From the NCBI GenBank assembly GCA_963819175.1, contig CAWFVJ010000010.1, positions 1 to 64,000 on the forward strand: 64,000 bases of DNA. The letters run 5' to 3'. This document shows, in pieces, positions 27,498 through 37,586 of the stretch. The notes below the pieces were generated by a model. It was not told the origin of the DNA and did not search any database. It was given only the letters and a program-made list of their open reading frames with translations. The translations under genes were made by a program, and so were the position numbers. Origin of the DNA: CAWBRT01 sp963819175 (GTDB lineage: Bacteria; Acidobacteriota; Terriglobia; Terriglobales; Acidobacteriaceae). Numbering within the stretch: position 1 is the first letter of the stretch; each line of letters opens with the position of its first letter.

Positions 27498-28463
27498 CTA
27501 ACCTCTGGCGCCGACGGCGGTCGCTGCGCCTGTTTCCAGCACTTGTTTCACGCTGCCGACGATGGCGTCTGCCGTCAATCCGTATTGACGCAACAGTTCG
27601 TCGTAGTTGTCCGCCGACGTGCCGAAACAGTCCTGGATGCCAACAAACTCCAGCGGCTGGCCGGTTTCGCCCCGCAAGGCTTCGGCAATTGCACTACCCA
27701 GTCCGCCGATGACACTGTGCTCTTCGGCGGTGACCACCCCCTTGAATCCCCTGACGCAGTCGATGACTGCCTGCCGATCAAGCGGCTTGACCGTACTGAC
27801 ATTGACGACTTTCACCGATATGCCTTGCTCCTCCAGCAACTTTGCCGCTTCCAGAGCCTTCGAGACCATGATGCCATTAGCAAAGACGACGGCGTCTTTG
27901 CCTTCCTTCATGGTGTAGAGCTTGCCGATTTGATAGTCGCCGTCCTCGCTCGTATAGACGGGCAGATCGGCGCGGTTGACCCGCAGATAGACTGGCCCCT
28001 GCCAGGCGACCATTGCCTTGACCATCTTGCTGGTCTCCACGGCGTCGACCGGCACCAGCACGGTCATGTTGGGAATCGCCCGCATGATAGCCACGTCTTC
28101 GACGGACTGGTGAGTCGAGCCATCACCGAAATCGGACAGCCCCGAACTGGAACCGCAGACTTTGACATTCAGTCTGGCAATGGAAATGGTTTGCCGAAGT
28201 TGATCGTAGGCGCGCCCCGAAGCGAAGACGGCGAAGGAGCTGATGAACGGTATCTTCCCGATCAATGACAATCCGGCGGCTGTCGATGCCATATTCTGCT
28301 CGGCGATGCCCATCTCGAAAAACCGCTCCGGATATGCATTCTGGAACAGAATCGACATGGTGGATTTAGCCAGATCCGCCTCTAGAACGACAATATCCTT
28401 GTTGTCTTTTCCCAGCGCAACGAGTGCTTCGCCATAGGCGGTGCGTAGACTTTTCGTGCTCAT
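27498..28463 (-). CDS. Transketolase, C-terminal subunit
   Basis: 321 residues covering the pyrimidine-binding and C-terminal domains of transketolase: LEADLAKSTMS, ERFFEMGIAEQNMASTAAGLS (catalytic Glu), FGDGSTHQSVEDVAIMRAIPN and a transketolase C domain. The N-terminal half is encoded just upstream (28473), so this is a split two-subunit enzyme as in archaea and many bacteria. It transfers two-carbon units between sugar phosphates with ThDP. Confidence 0.92.
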   Translation of the reverse strand: MSTKSLRTAYGEALVALGKDNKDIVVLEADLAKSTMSILFQNAYPERFFEMGIAEQNMASTAAGLSLIGKIPFISSFAVFASGRAYDQLRQTISIARLNVKVCGSSSGLSDFGDGSTHQSVEDVAIMRAIPNMTVLVPVDAVETSKMVKAMVAWQGPVYLRVNRADLPVYTSEDGDYQIGKLYTMKEGKDAVVFANGIMVSKALEAAKLLEEQGISVKVVNVSTVKPLDRQAVIDCVRGFKGVVTAEEHSVIGGLGSAIAEALRGETGQPLEFVGIQDCFGTSADNYDELLRQYGLTADAIVGSVKQVLETGAATAVGARG

Positions 28464-28472
28464 GTTCCCCCC

Positions 28473-29309
28473 TTACTTGCGCAGCTTGGCAAGGTCAGCA
28501 ATGGCGATCTCGCGTTGTTCGGCCGTGATCGGCCCGTTATGAAAGGCAGGGTTGTTCTCCGCGAAGGAGACGCCTTTGCCCTTGATCGTGTTGGCGATGA
28601 TGACGGTGGGTTTTCCTTTGACCGTTTCGGCCGCATCGAGCGCCTCGACCACGGCACTGACGTCGTGTCCGTCGATCTCAATGACGTTCCAGCCGAAAGC
28701 CGCCCATTTGGGCGCCAGTGGGCCAATATCGAAGCGGTCGGCGATGGCGCCGGTGGCCTGCAGTCGATTCCGGTCGACAATGGCGGTCAGGTTGTCCAGT
28801 TTGAAGCTGGCCGCGGCCATGACCCCCTCCCAGATCTGCCCTTCGTTATGCTCACCGTCGCCGATGATGACATAGACTCGGCTCTTGCTGCCGTTCAGCC
28901 GCAGACCCAGAGCCATGCCGTTGGCGATGGACAGCCCCTGCCCGAGCGACCCTGTGTTGGCTTCGATACCCGGGGTCCGGGTCATGTCGGGGTGGCCCTG
29001 CAGCATGCTGCCGAGGGACTTCACGTTCTTCAGCTCTTCCTTGGGGAAATAGCCGGCCATCGCCAAAGCGGCGTATTGGACGAGCGCCGCGTGCCCCTTG
29101 CTCAAGAGAAAGCGGTCACGTTCGGCCAGAGCAGGATTGCTAGGATCGTGCCTCATCTTATGAAAATAGAGCGCCGCCACGATCTCGGCGCTGGAGCAGG
29201 AGCCGCCCAGATGGCCGACTTTGCCCGCGCCGATGAGGTCCATGACGATGTGCTCCCTGAGGCTCAGCGCTTTTTCTTCCAGTTTTCGCACTAATGCTTG
29301 AGATACCAT
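28473..29309 (-). CDS. Transketolase, N-terminal subunit
   Basis: 278 residues with the ThDP-binding motif GDGEHNEG...NLTAIVDRN, GKVGHLGGSCSSAEIVAALY and GSLGQGLSIANGMALG. The C-terminal half lies 9 bp downstream. The SDR gene at 29336 is 26 bp upstream, so the order is SDR - tkt(N) - tkt(C). Which sugar is processed cannot be told from sequence. Confidence 0.93.
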   Translation of the reverse strand: MVSQALVRKLEEKALSLREHIVMDLIGAGKVGHLGGSCSSAEIVAALYFHKMRHDPSNPALAERDRFLLSKGHAALVQYAALAMAGYFPKEELKNVKSLGSMLQGHPDMTRTPGIEANTGSLGQGLSIANGMALGLRLNGSKSRVYVIIGDGEHNEGQIWEGVMAAASFKLDNLTAIVDRNRLQATGAIADRFDIGPLAPKWAAFGWNVIEIDGHDVSAVVEALDAAETVKGKPTVIIANTIKGKGVSFAENNPAFHNGPITAEQREIAIADLAKLRK

Positions 29310-29335
29310 ATCCTTCCTCTCTTTTGACTAGCTGT

Positions 29336-30175
29336 TCACTCGGGCCTATCCCAGGGTGTTCCGGCGAGCCAGCCACCCTCGACGTACATCGCCTGGCCGG
29401 TGATAAAGCAACCGGCATTCGACGCCAGCAGAAGGCACAACCCGACCAAGTCATCCGGGTAACAGGGTCGCTTCCACAAAGTGCGATCGAGCAACCATTT
29501 TTCGCGGACCGGATCACCCCAGACGGAGGTTGTCAGAGGCGTCAGCACGAAGCCTGGACAAATCGCATTGACCCGGATCTTGTATTGCGCCCATTCCACC
29601 GACATCGACTTCGCCAACTGACACAGCCCCGCCTTGTGCGCCCCGTAGACGGAGACACCCGCGAGGCCGATTGCGTTGTTCAACGAACCCATCTGGATGA
29701 TCGAACCGCCACCGTTTTCGGCCATCACCCGCGCCGCGGCTCGCGACAGTTCATAGGGAATTCGCAGGTCGATGGTCGAGATAAGATCCCACGATTCCCG
29801 CGAGACCTCGAAGATCCGCTCCCGCCGATTGACCCCAGCGTTGTTGACGAGAATGTCCAGCCGGCCGAAGCGCGCGCGGGCAGCCTCGACGATGGCGTCA
29901 ACCGCCTTGGGCTCCAGCAGATCGATCGAGAATTCCTCGCAACAACCGCCCGCCGCCTTGATGGCATCGGAGGTCGCCGTCATCGATGCCTTTGGATGAT
30001 CGGTCAGCAGCACGTTCGCCCCGGCAGCTGCCAGCCCGGCGGACAGCCATGAACCTATCCCGCCGGCGGCCCCCGTCATGATCGCCACCTTGCCGGTGAG
30101 ATCGAAAAGCGCTTCGGGCCGGAGCGCGTGCGCTTTGGCGCCATCCAATTGGCGCAATTCCCACTTGTTGCTCAC
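29336..30175 (-). CDS. Short-chain dehydrogenase/reductase, first gene of the transketolase operon
   Basis: 279 residues. TGAAGGIGSWL coenzyme loop, NNAGVNRR, catalytic YGAHKAG and ICPGFVLTPL. About 20 extra N-terminal residues precede the Rossmann fold. It resembles sugar dehydrogenases of the gluconate/2-deoxy-gluconate group. Co-transcribed with the split transketolase, it may make the keto-sugar that transketolase uses. The 660-bp gap 30176-30835 upstream shows no gene and presumably holds the operon promoter. Confidence 0.88.
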   Translation of the reverse strand: MSNKWELRQLDGAKAHALRPEALFDLTGKVAIMTGAAGGIGSWLSAGLAAAGANVLLTDHPKASMTATSDAIKAAGGCCEEFSIDLLEPKAVDAIVEAARARFGRLDILVNNAGVNRRERIFEVSRESWDLISTIDLRIPYELSRAAARVMAENGGGSIIQMGSLNNAIGLAGVSVYGAHKAGLCQLAKSMSVEWAQYKIRVNAICPGFVLTPLTTSVWGDPVREKWLLDRTLWKRPCYPDDLVGLCLLLASNAGCFITGQAMYVEGGWLAGTPWDRPE

Positions 30176-30835
30176 GCTTGTCTCCTTAATGGCGATTTCA
30201 TTCTCGCTCGATTTTCCTTCGCAAACGCTTATCTAATACCTCGACTGTCTGGCACGACCGCTCGACGGGCGCAGCCATAGCTCTGGAGTTGACATCGATA
30301 CATCACTTCAAGGGTCTTTCGGCAGGCGATGACTTAGGTGCAATCTCCTGCTGTCTTGAGACCGGGAAAGACCTTATTGTGTCCGGCGCCAAGTTCCCTC
30401 TTCAGCTCTGTATGGCAGAAATTCTACTACTCGTGTGCGATTCTGCAATCCAAAACTGCATGGCGCACGCAAACCGGCGCCGCGCCACTCTGGGCTTTGA
30501 TTGGGTAATCAAGATCGTTCCGCGTCGATTTCTCGGACTACCCCGTCTTTCATACCGTTCATCCCACCGGAAGCCTTAATCCACCCATCTAGCCGGCAAC
30601 AGTTTCCAGCAACTCCTTTGGAGGAATCAACGTCAAAACGGCGCTGACGTAAGTTCGTTGACCTTTGCCGGGGAAAACGGCTTATACTGACGGCAATTTC
30701 CTAGCGTCCCCGCGAGTGCACGGTTGCCCGCTTGCGCGCCGGGTACGGGGCGACGGATCGCTCTCCGGATCGCGGGGTGGTTTCCGCCGCTCGCCGCATG
30801 ATACGAGGACGACGGGAAGCACGGAAAGAGAGGCC

Positions 30836-31654
30836 ATGGAGGTCAAGTTCTGGGGCGTTAGAGGGTCAACTCCCACTCCGCAGATCGAAAACCTGCGCTA
30901 CGGCGGCAACACGTCTTGCGTCGAAGTCCGGATGAACGGCCAGATCTATATCTTTGACTGTGGCACGGGCTTCCGCATTCTCGGCAAGAGCTTGCTGCAG
31001 GAATTCGCGAATGCTCCGCTGTATGCCCACATCTTTCTTTCGCACTTTCACTGGGATCACATTCAGGGCATACCGTTCTTCGCTCCGCTGTATGAGAATC
31101 CTGACAGCTTCTTCTTCTTTCACTCCAGCAACCGCGGTAGCGGCCTCAGGGCGACCATCGAAAAACAGATGGCCGATCCTTATTTTCCGGTGAATATGGC
31201 CGAGATGGCGGCTCACCGCAATTTTTACGACATCAGCGAAGGCCGTCTCCCGTTTGACGATTGCGTAATCGATTCCATGTGGCTGAACCACCCGCAGGGA
31301 TGCCTCGGCTTTCGCATCACCAGCGGCGACTCCGTCTTGGTTTACGCCACCGATAACGAACCGGGCGATCCGATCTTCGATAAAGCGGTACGCAAACTTG
31401 CCCAAGGCGCCGACACGCTGATCTACGACGCGCAGTTCCTGCCCGAGGAATATGAGGCGCGAAAACACGGCTGGGGACATAGCCATTGGCGCGAAGCCGT
31501 CAACATCGCCCGGGAAAGCGAGATCAAGCATCTCGTGCTTTTCCACCATGATCCGGATCACTGCGACGACTGCATCGACGAGATCGTCAAACAAGCGCGG
31601 CAGCACTTTCCGCACGTGACGGCAGCCAGCGAGAATTTGGTGTTGCACCTCTGA
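30836..31654 (+). CDS. MBL-fold metallo-hydrolase (PhnP/RNase Z-like)
   Basis: 272 residues from ATG 30836 (GAGAGG upstream). MEVKFWGVRGSTPTP and NTSCVEV, then the metal-binding SHFHWDHIQG, VYATDNEP and HHDPDH fit a two-metal beta-lactamase fold of the PhnP type. The substrate is unknown (cyclic phosphodiester or nucleic acid in relatives). It stands alone upstream of gdhA. Confidence 0.85.
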   Translation: MEVKFWGVRGSTPTPQIENLRYGGNTSCVEVRMNGQIYIFDCGTGFRILGKSLLQEFANAPLYAHIFLSHFHWDHIQGIPFFAPLYENPDSFFFFHSSNRGSGLRATIEKQMADPYFPVNMAEMAAHRNFYDISEGRLPFDDCVIDSMWLNHPQGCLGFRITSGDSVLVYATDNEPGDPIFDKAVRKLAQGADTLIYDAQFLPEEYEARKHGWGHSHWREAVNIARESEIKHLVLFHHDPDHCDDCIDEIVKQARQHFPHVTAASENLVLHL

Positions 31655-31910
31655 GCGTGGCGAAAATAGAAACCGGAAGACGCCTGTGCCCGTTGTCATC
31701 TGCCTCAGCCGCCGCATATACTTTGTCAGTCCCTGGAAAGAACCGCGTCGTTCTTTCGCGGGAACTCGCCGCTGTGAATGTTCCTGAACGAAATGCGCGG
31801 CGAACCAAGACTTTGGGCTAACCATCCGTTTGCAACTCGACGCCGGCTTTCGGCCACTGGAGAGACAGAAGCGGTCACACGACAGCAGTCACACGACTTC
31901 GGAGATTTTC

Positions 31911-33182
31911 ATGACTACAGCACTTGAAAAGGAAATGCAGGAAAGAAATCCCTGGGAAGCACAGGCGGCACGCTTTGAATACGCTGCCACCAAACTCAAT
32001 CTCGACAAAGGTCTCTGGAAGATCCTGAGCCAGCCCAACCGCGAGGTCATTGTTCACATTCCAGTGCAGATGGACGATGGGCGCATGGAGCTTTTTACCG
32101 GTTATCGCGTCCAGCACTCGACGGCCCGCGGCCCCGCCAAGGGCGGTCTCCGCTATTCGCCCGAAGTCAATCTCGACGAGGTACGCGCCCTCGCCGCCTG
32201 GATGACTTGGAAGTGCGCGGTGGTGAACATTCCCTTCGGCGGCGCCAAGGGCGGCATTATCTGCGACCCGAAGAAGATGTCGCAGAACGAATTGGAACGT
32301 TTGACCCGGCGCTACACGTCAGAGCTGATCGAGTTCCTGGGACCCGAGAAAGATGTTCCTGCCCCCGATGTGAACACCAACGAACAGACCATGGCGTGGA
32401 TGATGGATACCTATTCCATGCACATGCGGCAAACGGTGACGGCCTGCGTTACCGGCAAACCGATCGACATCGGCGGATCGCGCGGACGTCGCGAGGCTAC
32501 CGGCCGCGGGGTGATGGTGGTGACCGACCAGGCGCTGAAGAAACTCGGCATGGATCGCGACTCCACTCGAGTGATCATCCAAGGCTTTGGCAACGTGGGT
32601 TCCAACGCGGCTCACCTGATGTTCCAAAACGGATACACCATCGTTGGCATCGCCGAATGGGACGGCGGGATTTACAACAAGCACGGCATAGATCTCGACG
32701 CTCTCTGGGAGTATCACCAGAAGAACCGCACGATTCACGGCTTCCCCGGCGCCGAGAAGTACGACTCCGCGGAATTGCTGGTCACCGATTGCGAGGTTTT
32801 GATTCCCGCAGCGACAGAAAACGTGATCACCAGCGAGAACGCCAGCCGGGTGAAGGCAAAGATACTGGTGGAGGGAGCCAATGGGCCGACCACTACCAAT
32901 GCCGACAAGATTCTGGGAGAGAAGGGAGTGTTCATCGTCCCGGACATTCTCGCCAACGCCGGTGGCGTTACCACCTCCTACTTCGAATGGGTGCAGGATC
33001 GCCAGGGCTATTTTTGGACCGAAGCGATGGTGAACGAACGACTCGATCAGATTATGGTTGACTCATTCAATGATGTGGTTCACTACGCGGAGAAACATGC
33101 GGTCGACAACCGTACTGCCAGTTACATGCTGGCGATTGATCGAGTTGCTTACGTCATACGACGACGCGGCATTTACGCCTGA
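31911..33182 (+). CDS. gdhA: Glutamate dehydrogenase (Glu/Leu/Phe/Val family)
   Basis: Interconverts glutamate with 2-oxoglutarate and ammonia. 423 residues from ATG 31911 (GGAG seven bases upstream). Substrate loop GPAKGGLRYSP, catalytic-Lys region NIPFGGAKGGI, PAPDVNTNEQTMAWMMD, NAD(P)-binding QGFGNVGSNAA and VEGANGPTT are intact. The length fits the short hexameric group. Cofactor preference was not resolved. Confidence 0.95.
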   Translation: MTTALEKEMQERNPWEAQAARFEYAATKLNLDKGLWKILSQPNREVIVHIPVQMDDGRMELFTGYRVQHSTARGPAKGGLRYSPEVNLDEVRALAAWMTWKCAVVNIPFGGAKGGIICDPKKMSQNELERLTRRYTSELIEFLGPEKDVPAPDVNTNEQTMAWMMDTYSMHMRQTVTACVTGKPIDIGGSRGRREATGRGVMVVTDQALKKLGMDRDSTRVIIQGFGNVGSNAAHLMFQNGYTIVGIAEWDGGIYNKHGIDLDALWEYHQKNRTIHGFPGAEKYDSAELLVTDCEVLIPAATENVITSENASRVKAKILVEGANGPTTTNADKILGEKGVFIVPDILANAGGVTTSYFEWVQDRQGYFWTEAMVNERLDQIMVDSFNDVVHYAEKHAVDNRTASYMLAIDRVAYVIRRRGIYA

Positions 33183-33327
33183 ATACGGCCTCTGCGCGGT
33201 GAATCGCGGGCGCCAATAGGCCGCCCGCACACCCTTCGGTAGCGTTGCTTTCGTCTACCGGAGAGCGCATAATCGTGACTTGGTGGAGAGGAGGGTGTAT
33301 TGTGCCTCTTCGCCGGCCACAACCGTG

Positions 33328-33975
33328 AATCTTCCGAACTACATCACGATTACCCGTATTTTTTGCGTGCCTTTTTTGATATGGGTGCTGGCAAGCAATT
33401 TCTTCCGGGGATCACACGGGGAGAAGGAGATTGCCGCCTCCACCATATTTATCCTGGCCTCTATCACGGATGGCTTGGACGGGTACCTGGCGAGAAAGCG
33501 GAAGCAGGTCACTACCCTGGGAATGCTGCTCGATCCGCTGGCGGACAAGCTGCTGATTGCGGCGGCATTTATCTCACTCGTGCAGTTCACGCCCCGGCTC
33601 GTTCCCGCCTGGATGGCAGTGGTGGTCATCGGCAGAGAGTTCCTGGTGAGCGGTTTGCGAGCCATCGCCGCGCAGGAAGGGTTCACAATCCAGGCAAGCG
33701 ATCTGGGCAAGTTCAAGATGTTCGTGCAGATCGTCTCGGTGGTTGCTGTTATCCTTGCCCATCGCTGGACTTACTGGGTGATCGGGCCGTGGATCCTGCC
33801 GGTTGAGGTGATTGCACGCACGGCAACCTGGTTCATGGTTGCACTCTCACTGGTGTCGGCAGCAGACTATTTTGTCGCATTTTGGGCCAAGATCGACAAA
33901 ACGGCGACTCAAAAACGGCGCCGCCGCGTGTTTGTCCTGAATCGGCGGAAGAAGGACGATGTCCCGGCAACGTAG
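33328..33975 (+). CDS. pgsA: CDP-diacylglycerol-glycerol-3-phosphate phosphatidyltransferase
   Basis: Makes phosphatidylglycerophosphate for anionic phospholipid. The CDP-alcohol phosphotransferase signature is clear in DGLDGYLAR...G...DPLADK, with several membrane helices and a basic tail. The N-terminus NLPNYITITRI matches the family if translation starts at GTG 33328. A strong AGGAGG lies earlier at 33289-33294, so the true start is open; the frame extends back to 33280. Confidence 0.9.
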   Translation, partial: NLPNYITITRIFCVPFLIWVLASNFFRGSHGEKEIAASTIFILASITDGLDGYLARKRKQVTTLGMLLDPLADKLLIAAAFISLVQFTPRLVPAWMAVVVIGREFLVSGLRAIAAQEGFTIQASDLGKFKMFVQIVSVVAVILAHRWTYWVIGPWILPVEVIARTATWFMVALSLVSAADYFVAFWAKIDKTATQKRRRRVFVLNRRKKDDVPAT

Positions 33976-34015
33976 CTTCCGAGTTTTCCGTTTGGCCTAA
34001 CCTGAGAACTGGTCG

Positions 34016-34609
34016 ATGAGCGAATATTCCGACGAAGAGCGGAAGCTGCTGTTGCGCCTGGCGCACCGGACGATTGCCGCCGAATTGCGCAAAGAGCGCC
34101 TGGACACCTCTCCTCCGTCCGCGCATCTCGCCGAACTGCGCGGGGCATTCACCACCCTGCACCGATGCGGAGCGCTGCGCGGCTGCATCGGTTATGTCAT
34201 AGCGTTGCATCCGCTTTACCATACAATTGCCGAGACTGCGGCAGCCGCCGCGTTTCGCGATCCGCGCTTTGCGCCGGTTGGGGTTGATGAGCTTCCGGAG
34301 CTACAGATCGAAATCAGCGTGCTCTCGCCGCTGGCTCCAATCAAGCCGGAGGATGTTGAGGTTGGCCGCCACGGCCTGATTGTGACCTTTGGACACGCGC
34401 GTGGGCTGCTGCTGCCCCAAGTCCCGCTGGAGTGGGGCTGGGGGCGGGAGAAATTCCTCTCGGAAACCTGCCGCAAAGCCGGCTTGCCGCCGGATGCATG
34501 GAAGCAGGGCGCGCGTCTGGAAGCCTTTACGGCTGAGGTATTTGGCGAGAGTCAGCCGAGCGAGTCACTCGCCTGCGGCAGCACACCTTTAGCGCCGCGT
34601 TTGGGCTAA
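34016..34609 (+). CDS. amrA: AmmeMemoRadiSam system protein A (AMMECR1 domain)
   Basis: 197 residues with the AMMECR1 core: LRGAFTTLH, LRGCIGYV, FRDPRFAPV and PQVPLEWGWGREKFLSETCR. In many bacteria it occurs with a Memo-like and a radical-SAM partner (AmrB, AmrS); neither is in this window. Function is not established. Its stop overlaps the stop of the converging gene at 34606 by four bases. Confidence 0.88.
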   Translation: MSEYSDEERKLLLRLAHRTIAAELRKERLDTSPPSAHLAELRGAFTTLHRCGALRGCIGYVIALHPLYHTIAETAAAAAFRDPRFAPVGVDELPELQIEISVLSPLAPIKPEDVEVGRHGLIVTFGHARGLLLPQVPLEWGWGREKFLSETCRKAGLPPDAWKQGARLEAFTAEVFGESQPSESLACGSTPLAPRLG

Positions 34610-35505
34610 CGCTCACTCTCCTGTGCAACCAAGTCCCCGACCTGTAGGTTCTCCAGGGCCATGGTGACGAGACAGGTTGCTGTTTCCGGCGTCACCGAGA
34701 TCACCATCATCTCTCCCAAGCCTTTGACGGGCCAGTTCTTCATCGACCTTCGCGAGACCGTAAACGGATGACGTTGCGTGTCGTCATAGCCGGGAACGTT
34801 CAGCGAGAGCTTGTTTATTTCTGGCATCTTGCCGGCATCATAAGTTCTGCTGATCCGCAGATAGTCTCCCGGCTTCACTCCAGCATTGGAGCCAAGGTTG
34901 ATGTAGACAATCTTGTGCAGCCCAAAATTAGTGTCGAATTCGGAAGCCATTATGATCGTGCCACGCCGCCGAGGCAGAGCGACGCCAAAGACCTGAAAGG
35001 GCGTAGTCCGGGGCTCTGCGGCGAAACTGCCTTTATCGCGGAAAGGAATCACTATGTCGCCGGCGACAATTGGCTGACAACTCGTCTCTATGGTGGCAAC
35101 CGCATAGCCACCCTCAACGCCGTCTATTCTCAACTGGCCCAGCTCGGCGTACAGATGTCCGAGTCGATTCAGGCGTTTATTCTGCCCCTGGAAATACTCA
35201 TTGCCATTCGGATCGCGGACATCGCGGATGATAGCGTAGCGGCTCCCGACCTCGTAGCCGGAACCGGCGAGAAAGACTGTTTCTTTCGCGGTAAAGTGGT
35301 CCACTTCGGGCGAACGCCTTCCGCCCTGGACCGTTCGGCCTGTACGGAAGCGCTCACGGCTGATAAACCCGGCACAATAGACATCCTTGTAGCTGGTTTT
35401 GTAGCCAAAGCCCAGAACCGAACCCGCCTGCGACGCCGGCAAGTTCTGTTGCGCCGCGCCCGAGCTCACCCAACAGAGCACCAGCAAAAGTGCTCGCCAT
35501 TTCAT
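34606..35505 (-). CDS. Exported protein with an FlgT-like C-terminal domain
   Basis: 299 residues from ATG 35505 behind a perfect GGAGGTGATT. Signal peptide ALLLVLCWVSSGAAQ; a middle region with SRYAIIRDVRDPN and GDIVIPF; a C-terminal half with KIVYINLGSNAGVKPGDYL, similar to beta-barrel repeats in FlgT and many secreted proteins. Probably periplasmic. No catalytic motif. Confidence 0.75.
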   Translation of the reverse strand: MKWRALLLVLCWVSSGAAQQNLPASQAGSVLGFGYKTSYKDVYCAGFISRERFRTGRTVQGGRRSPEVDHFTAKETVFLAGSGYEVGSRYAIIRDVRDPNGNEYFQGQNKRLNRLGHLYAELGQLRIDGVEGGYAVATIETSCQPIVAGDIVIPFRDKGSFAAEPRTTPFQVFGVALPRRRGTIIMASEFDTNFGLHKIVYINLGSNAGVKPGDYLRISRTYDAGKMPEINKLSLNVPGYDDTQRHPFTVSRRSMKNWPVKGLGEMMVISVTPETATCLVTMALENLQVGDLVAQESER

Positions 35506-35775
35506 AATCACCTCCGCCACAGGCAGGCACTTTGCCGCGCTTGACCTGGGGGCTTGCGGACTGACCCGCCAATGGCACAAAAGTGTGTAGTACCGGCTCT
35601 GGCGAACCGGATAGGCAGACAGACCTAGCCAGCCGAAACGCTAGCAGAGGAGTGCCGCCGGTTCAAGTAACGATTGGTCATTGTATTGACCGCACTGGTA
35701 CGTAGTTACGAATTCACGCTGAAAACCTTTATTGCGGTTGCAACTGGAGCGGTGCATCTGTACCATTCCCCCGGA

Positions 35776-37581
35776 ATGAGTGTAGCGCCAAACCTGTTAG
35801 CTGGCCGGATGTTGCGGCTCCGTTTGCCGAAGGTCTGTGTGTGCCTGAGCGCCAGCGAACCGAGTGATCTTTTCTACCAGGCCGACTTGCAAGTTCGCGA
35901 GAACACCTTTCTGGAGTTCAGGCTCGATTACCTGAAGAATCCGATCAGCGCCATTCCGGGCCTTAAGCGCTTCTTTGAATACCGGCCGGATGCAATCGGA
36001 ATCGCGACCTGCCGCCGTGCCGCACACGGAGGGAAGTTTCGCGGTTCAGTGAGCGCTGAAATCGACGTTCTGATCAAAGCAGCCGCAGCCGGCTGTCAGA
36101 TCCTCGATCTTGAAATCGAAAGCGCGGAGGCATTGAAGAAAGCCGATCTTGAGCGGCTGCGCTCAAAAGCTTCGCTGCTGCTTTCGTTCCATGATTTCAA
36201 GCAGACGAAAGGCCTGGAAAAGGTTTTTGCCCGCCTGGCGGCATTGTCACCCGAGTATTACAAGGTGGTCACCACGGCAACATCGCTGCACGACAACGTG
36301 GAGATGTTGAAGTTCGTGCAGAAACATGCGGACGACCATGCCATGTTGGGAATCTGCATGGGTGAGCAGGGAGCGATCAGCCGCGTGCTGAGTGTTCGCG
36401 CCGGGGCTGCCTTTACCTTCGCTGCCCCAAATCAGGGGGAACCCACCGCCGATGGGCAGATTACTGCCCGCGAAATGCAGGAAACCTATCGCGTCAATCA
36501 GATTGACGCCGCTACGCGGATCTACGGAGTAGCCGCCAATCCGGTGCGACATTCGCTGTCGCCGGCGCTCATCAATACCGCCATGCGGCGGGAAAATGTC
36601 AATGCCGTTTACCTGCCTCTGCTGGTTGAGTCGCTGGAAGACCTGCTGGCCTGCGTGCGCCAGATTCCTATTCACGGGCTTAGCGTCACCATGCCGTTCA
36701 AGGAACAGATCCTGCCGTTCCTCGACAGGTCAGAGCAGCTTACGGCGGCAACCGGCTCCTGCAACACGGTAGTGCGCAGCCAGGATGGACAGCTGATCGG
36801 GTTCAACACGGATATACAGGGTATTCTCGCTCCGCTGGAGGCCCAGCTAACCCTGTCCAGCGCCGATGCGCTGGTGATTGGCGCGGGAGGCGCGGCACGC
36901 TCGGCGGTCTACGCGCTCAAACAACGGGGCGCGAATGTTTACATCGTGAATCGCACGCCGGCCAACGCACAGAAGCTGGCCAGGCAATTCGAAGTCAACA
37001 CCGTGAAGCGCAGCGATCTGCCGAAGATGCAGTTCGCCGTGGCGATTAATACGACTCCGGTTGGAATGGGAGGCTCGGCGGAGTCGCCACTCAGCGAAAA
37101 GGAGCTGAAGTCGGTGCGTTGCGTCTTCGACATGGTCTACAATCCAGCCGAAACGCTGCTGCTTCAGATGGCTCGGGCGCAGGGCATCCCAACCATTAGC
37201 GGCGTGGAGATGTTTGTCCACCAGGGGGCGCGCCAGTTCGAGATTTGGACCGGAAAGCCTGCACCGGTCGAGCAGATGCGCAGCGTTGTGCTGCGCCAGT
37301 TGGGAGTTCGCGCGCCGAACTCATCCTCCCCGCAACCTCGCCCGCCGGTTGAACGCGTCGCGGCTCCCGCGCCAGCCCAACCTGCGGCGCCACCGCCATC
37401 AGTCCCGGAAAAGGCCAAAGCCGGAGTCAAGTCGCGCTCCGACGGTACTCAGAAGTCTGCTGCCAAGAAACCCGCACCGAAACCGCCTGTAAAAGCCTCT
37501 GGTAGCAAGGGGGCAAAACCCAAGATCAGCGAAAGACGAGCCGTTCCCGCAATCGCAAAAAAGAAGACCGGCAGAAAATAG
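35776..37581 (+). CDS. aroDE: Bifunctional 3-dehydroquinate dehydratase / shikimate dehydrogenase
   Basis: Carries out two successive shikimate-pathway steps in one chain. Start taken at ATG 35776; ATG 35809 is also possible. The type I dehydratase part has EFRLDYL, SFHDF and the Schiff-base Lys in YYKVVTTA; the dehydrogenase part follows with HSLSPAL, MPFKEQ, GFNTD, the NADP loop GAGGAARSA and VNRTP. A tail of about 90 Pro/Ala/Lys residues ends AIAKKKTGRK; such tails are unusual. Similar fusions are known in plants and Chlamydia. Confidence 0.9.
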   Translation: MSVAPNLLAGRMLRLRLPKVCVCLSASEPSDLFYQADLQVRENTFLEFRLDYLKNPISAIPGLKRFFEYRPDAIGIATCRRAAHGGKFRGSVSAEIDVLIKAAAAGCQILDLEIESAEALKKADLERLRSKASLLLSFHDFKQTKGLEKVFARLAALSPEYYKVVTTATSLHDNVEMLKFVQKHADDHAMLGICMGEQGAISRVLSVRAGAAFTFAAPNQGEPTADGQITAREMQETYRVNQIDAATRIYGVAANPVRHSLSPALINTAMRRENVNAVYLPLLVESLEDLLACVRQIPIHGLSVTMPFKEQILPFLDRSEQLTAATGSCNTVVRSQDGQLIGFNTDIQGILAPLEAQLTLSSADALVIGAGGAARSAVYALKQRGANVYIVNRTPANAQKLARQFEVNTVKRSDLPKMQFAVAINTTPVGMGGSAESPLSEKELKSVRCVFDMVYNPAETLLLQMARAQGIPTISGVEMFVHQGARQFEIWTGKPAPVEQMRSVVLRQLGVRAPNSSSPQPRPPVERVAAPAPAQPAAPPPSVPEKAKAGVKSRSDGTQKSAAKKPAPKPPVKASGSKGAKPKISERRAVPAIAKKKTGRK

Positions 37582-37586
37582 ACAGG

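Noticed and set aside
30289..30579. 96-codon ORF in the 660-bp gap
   Set aside because: No ribosome site, no recognisable domain and composition like noncoding DNA.
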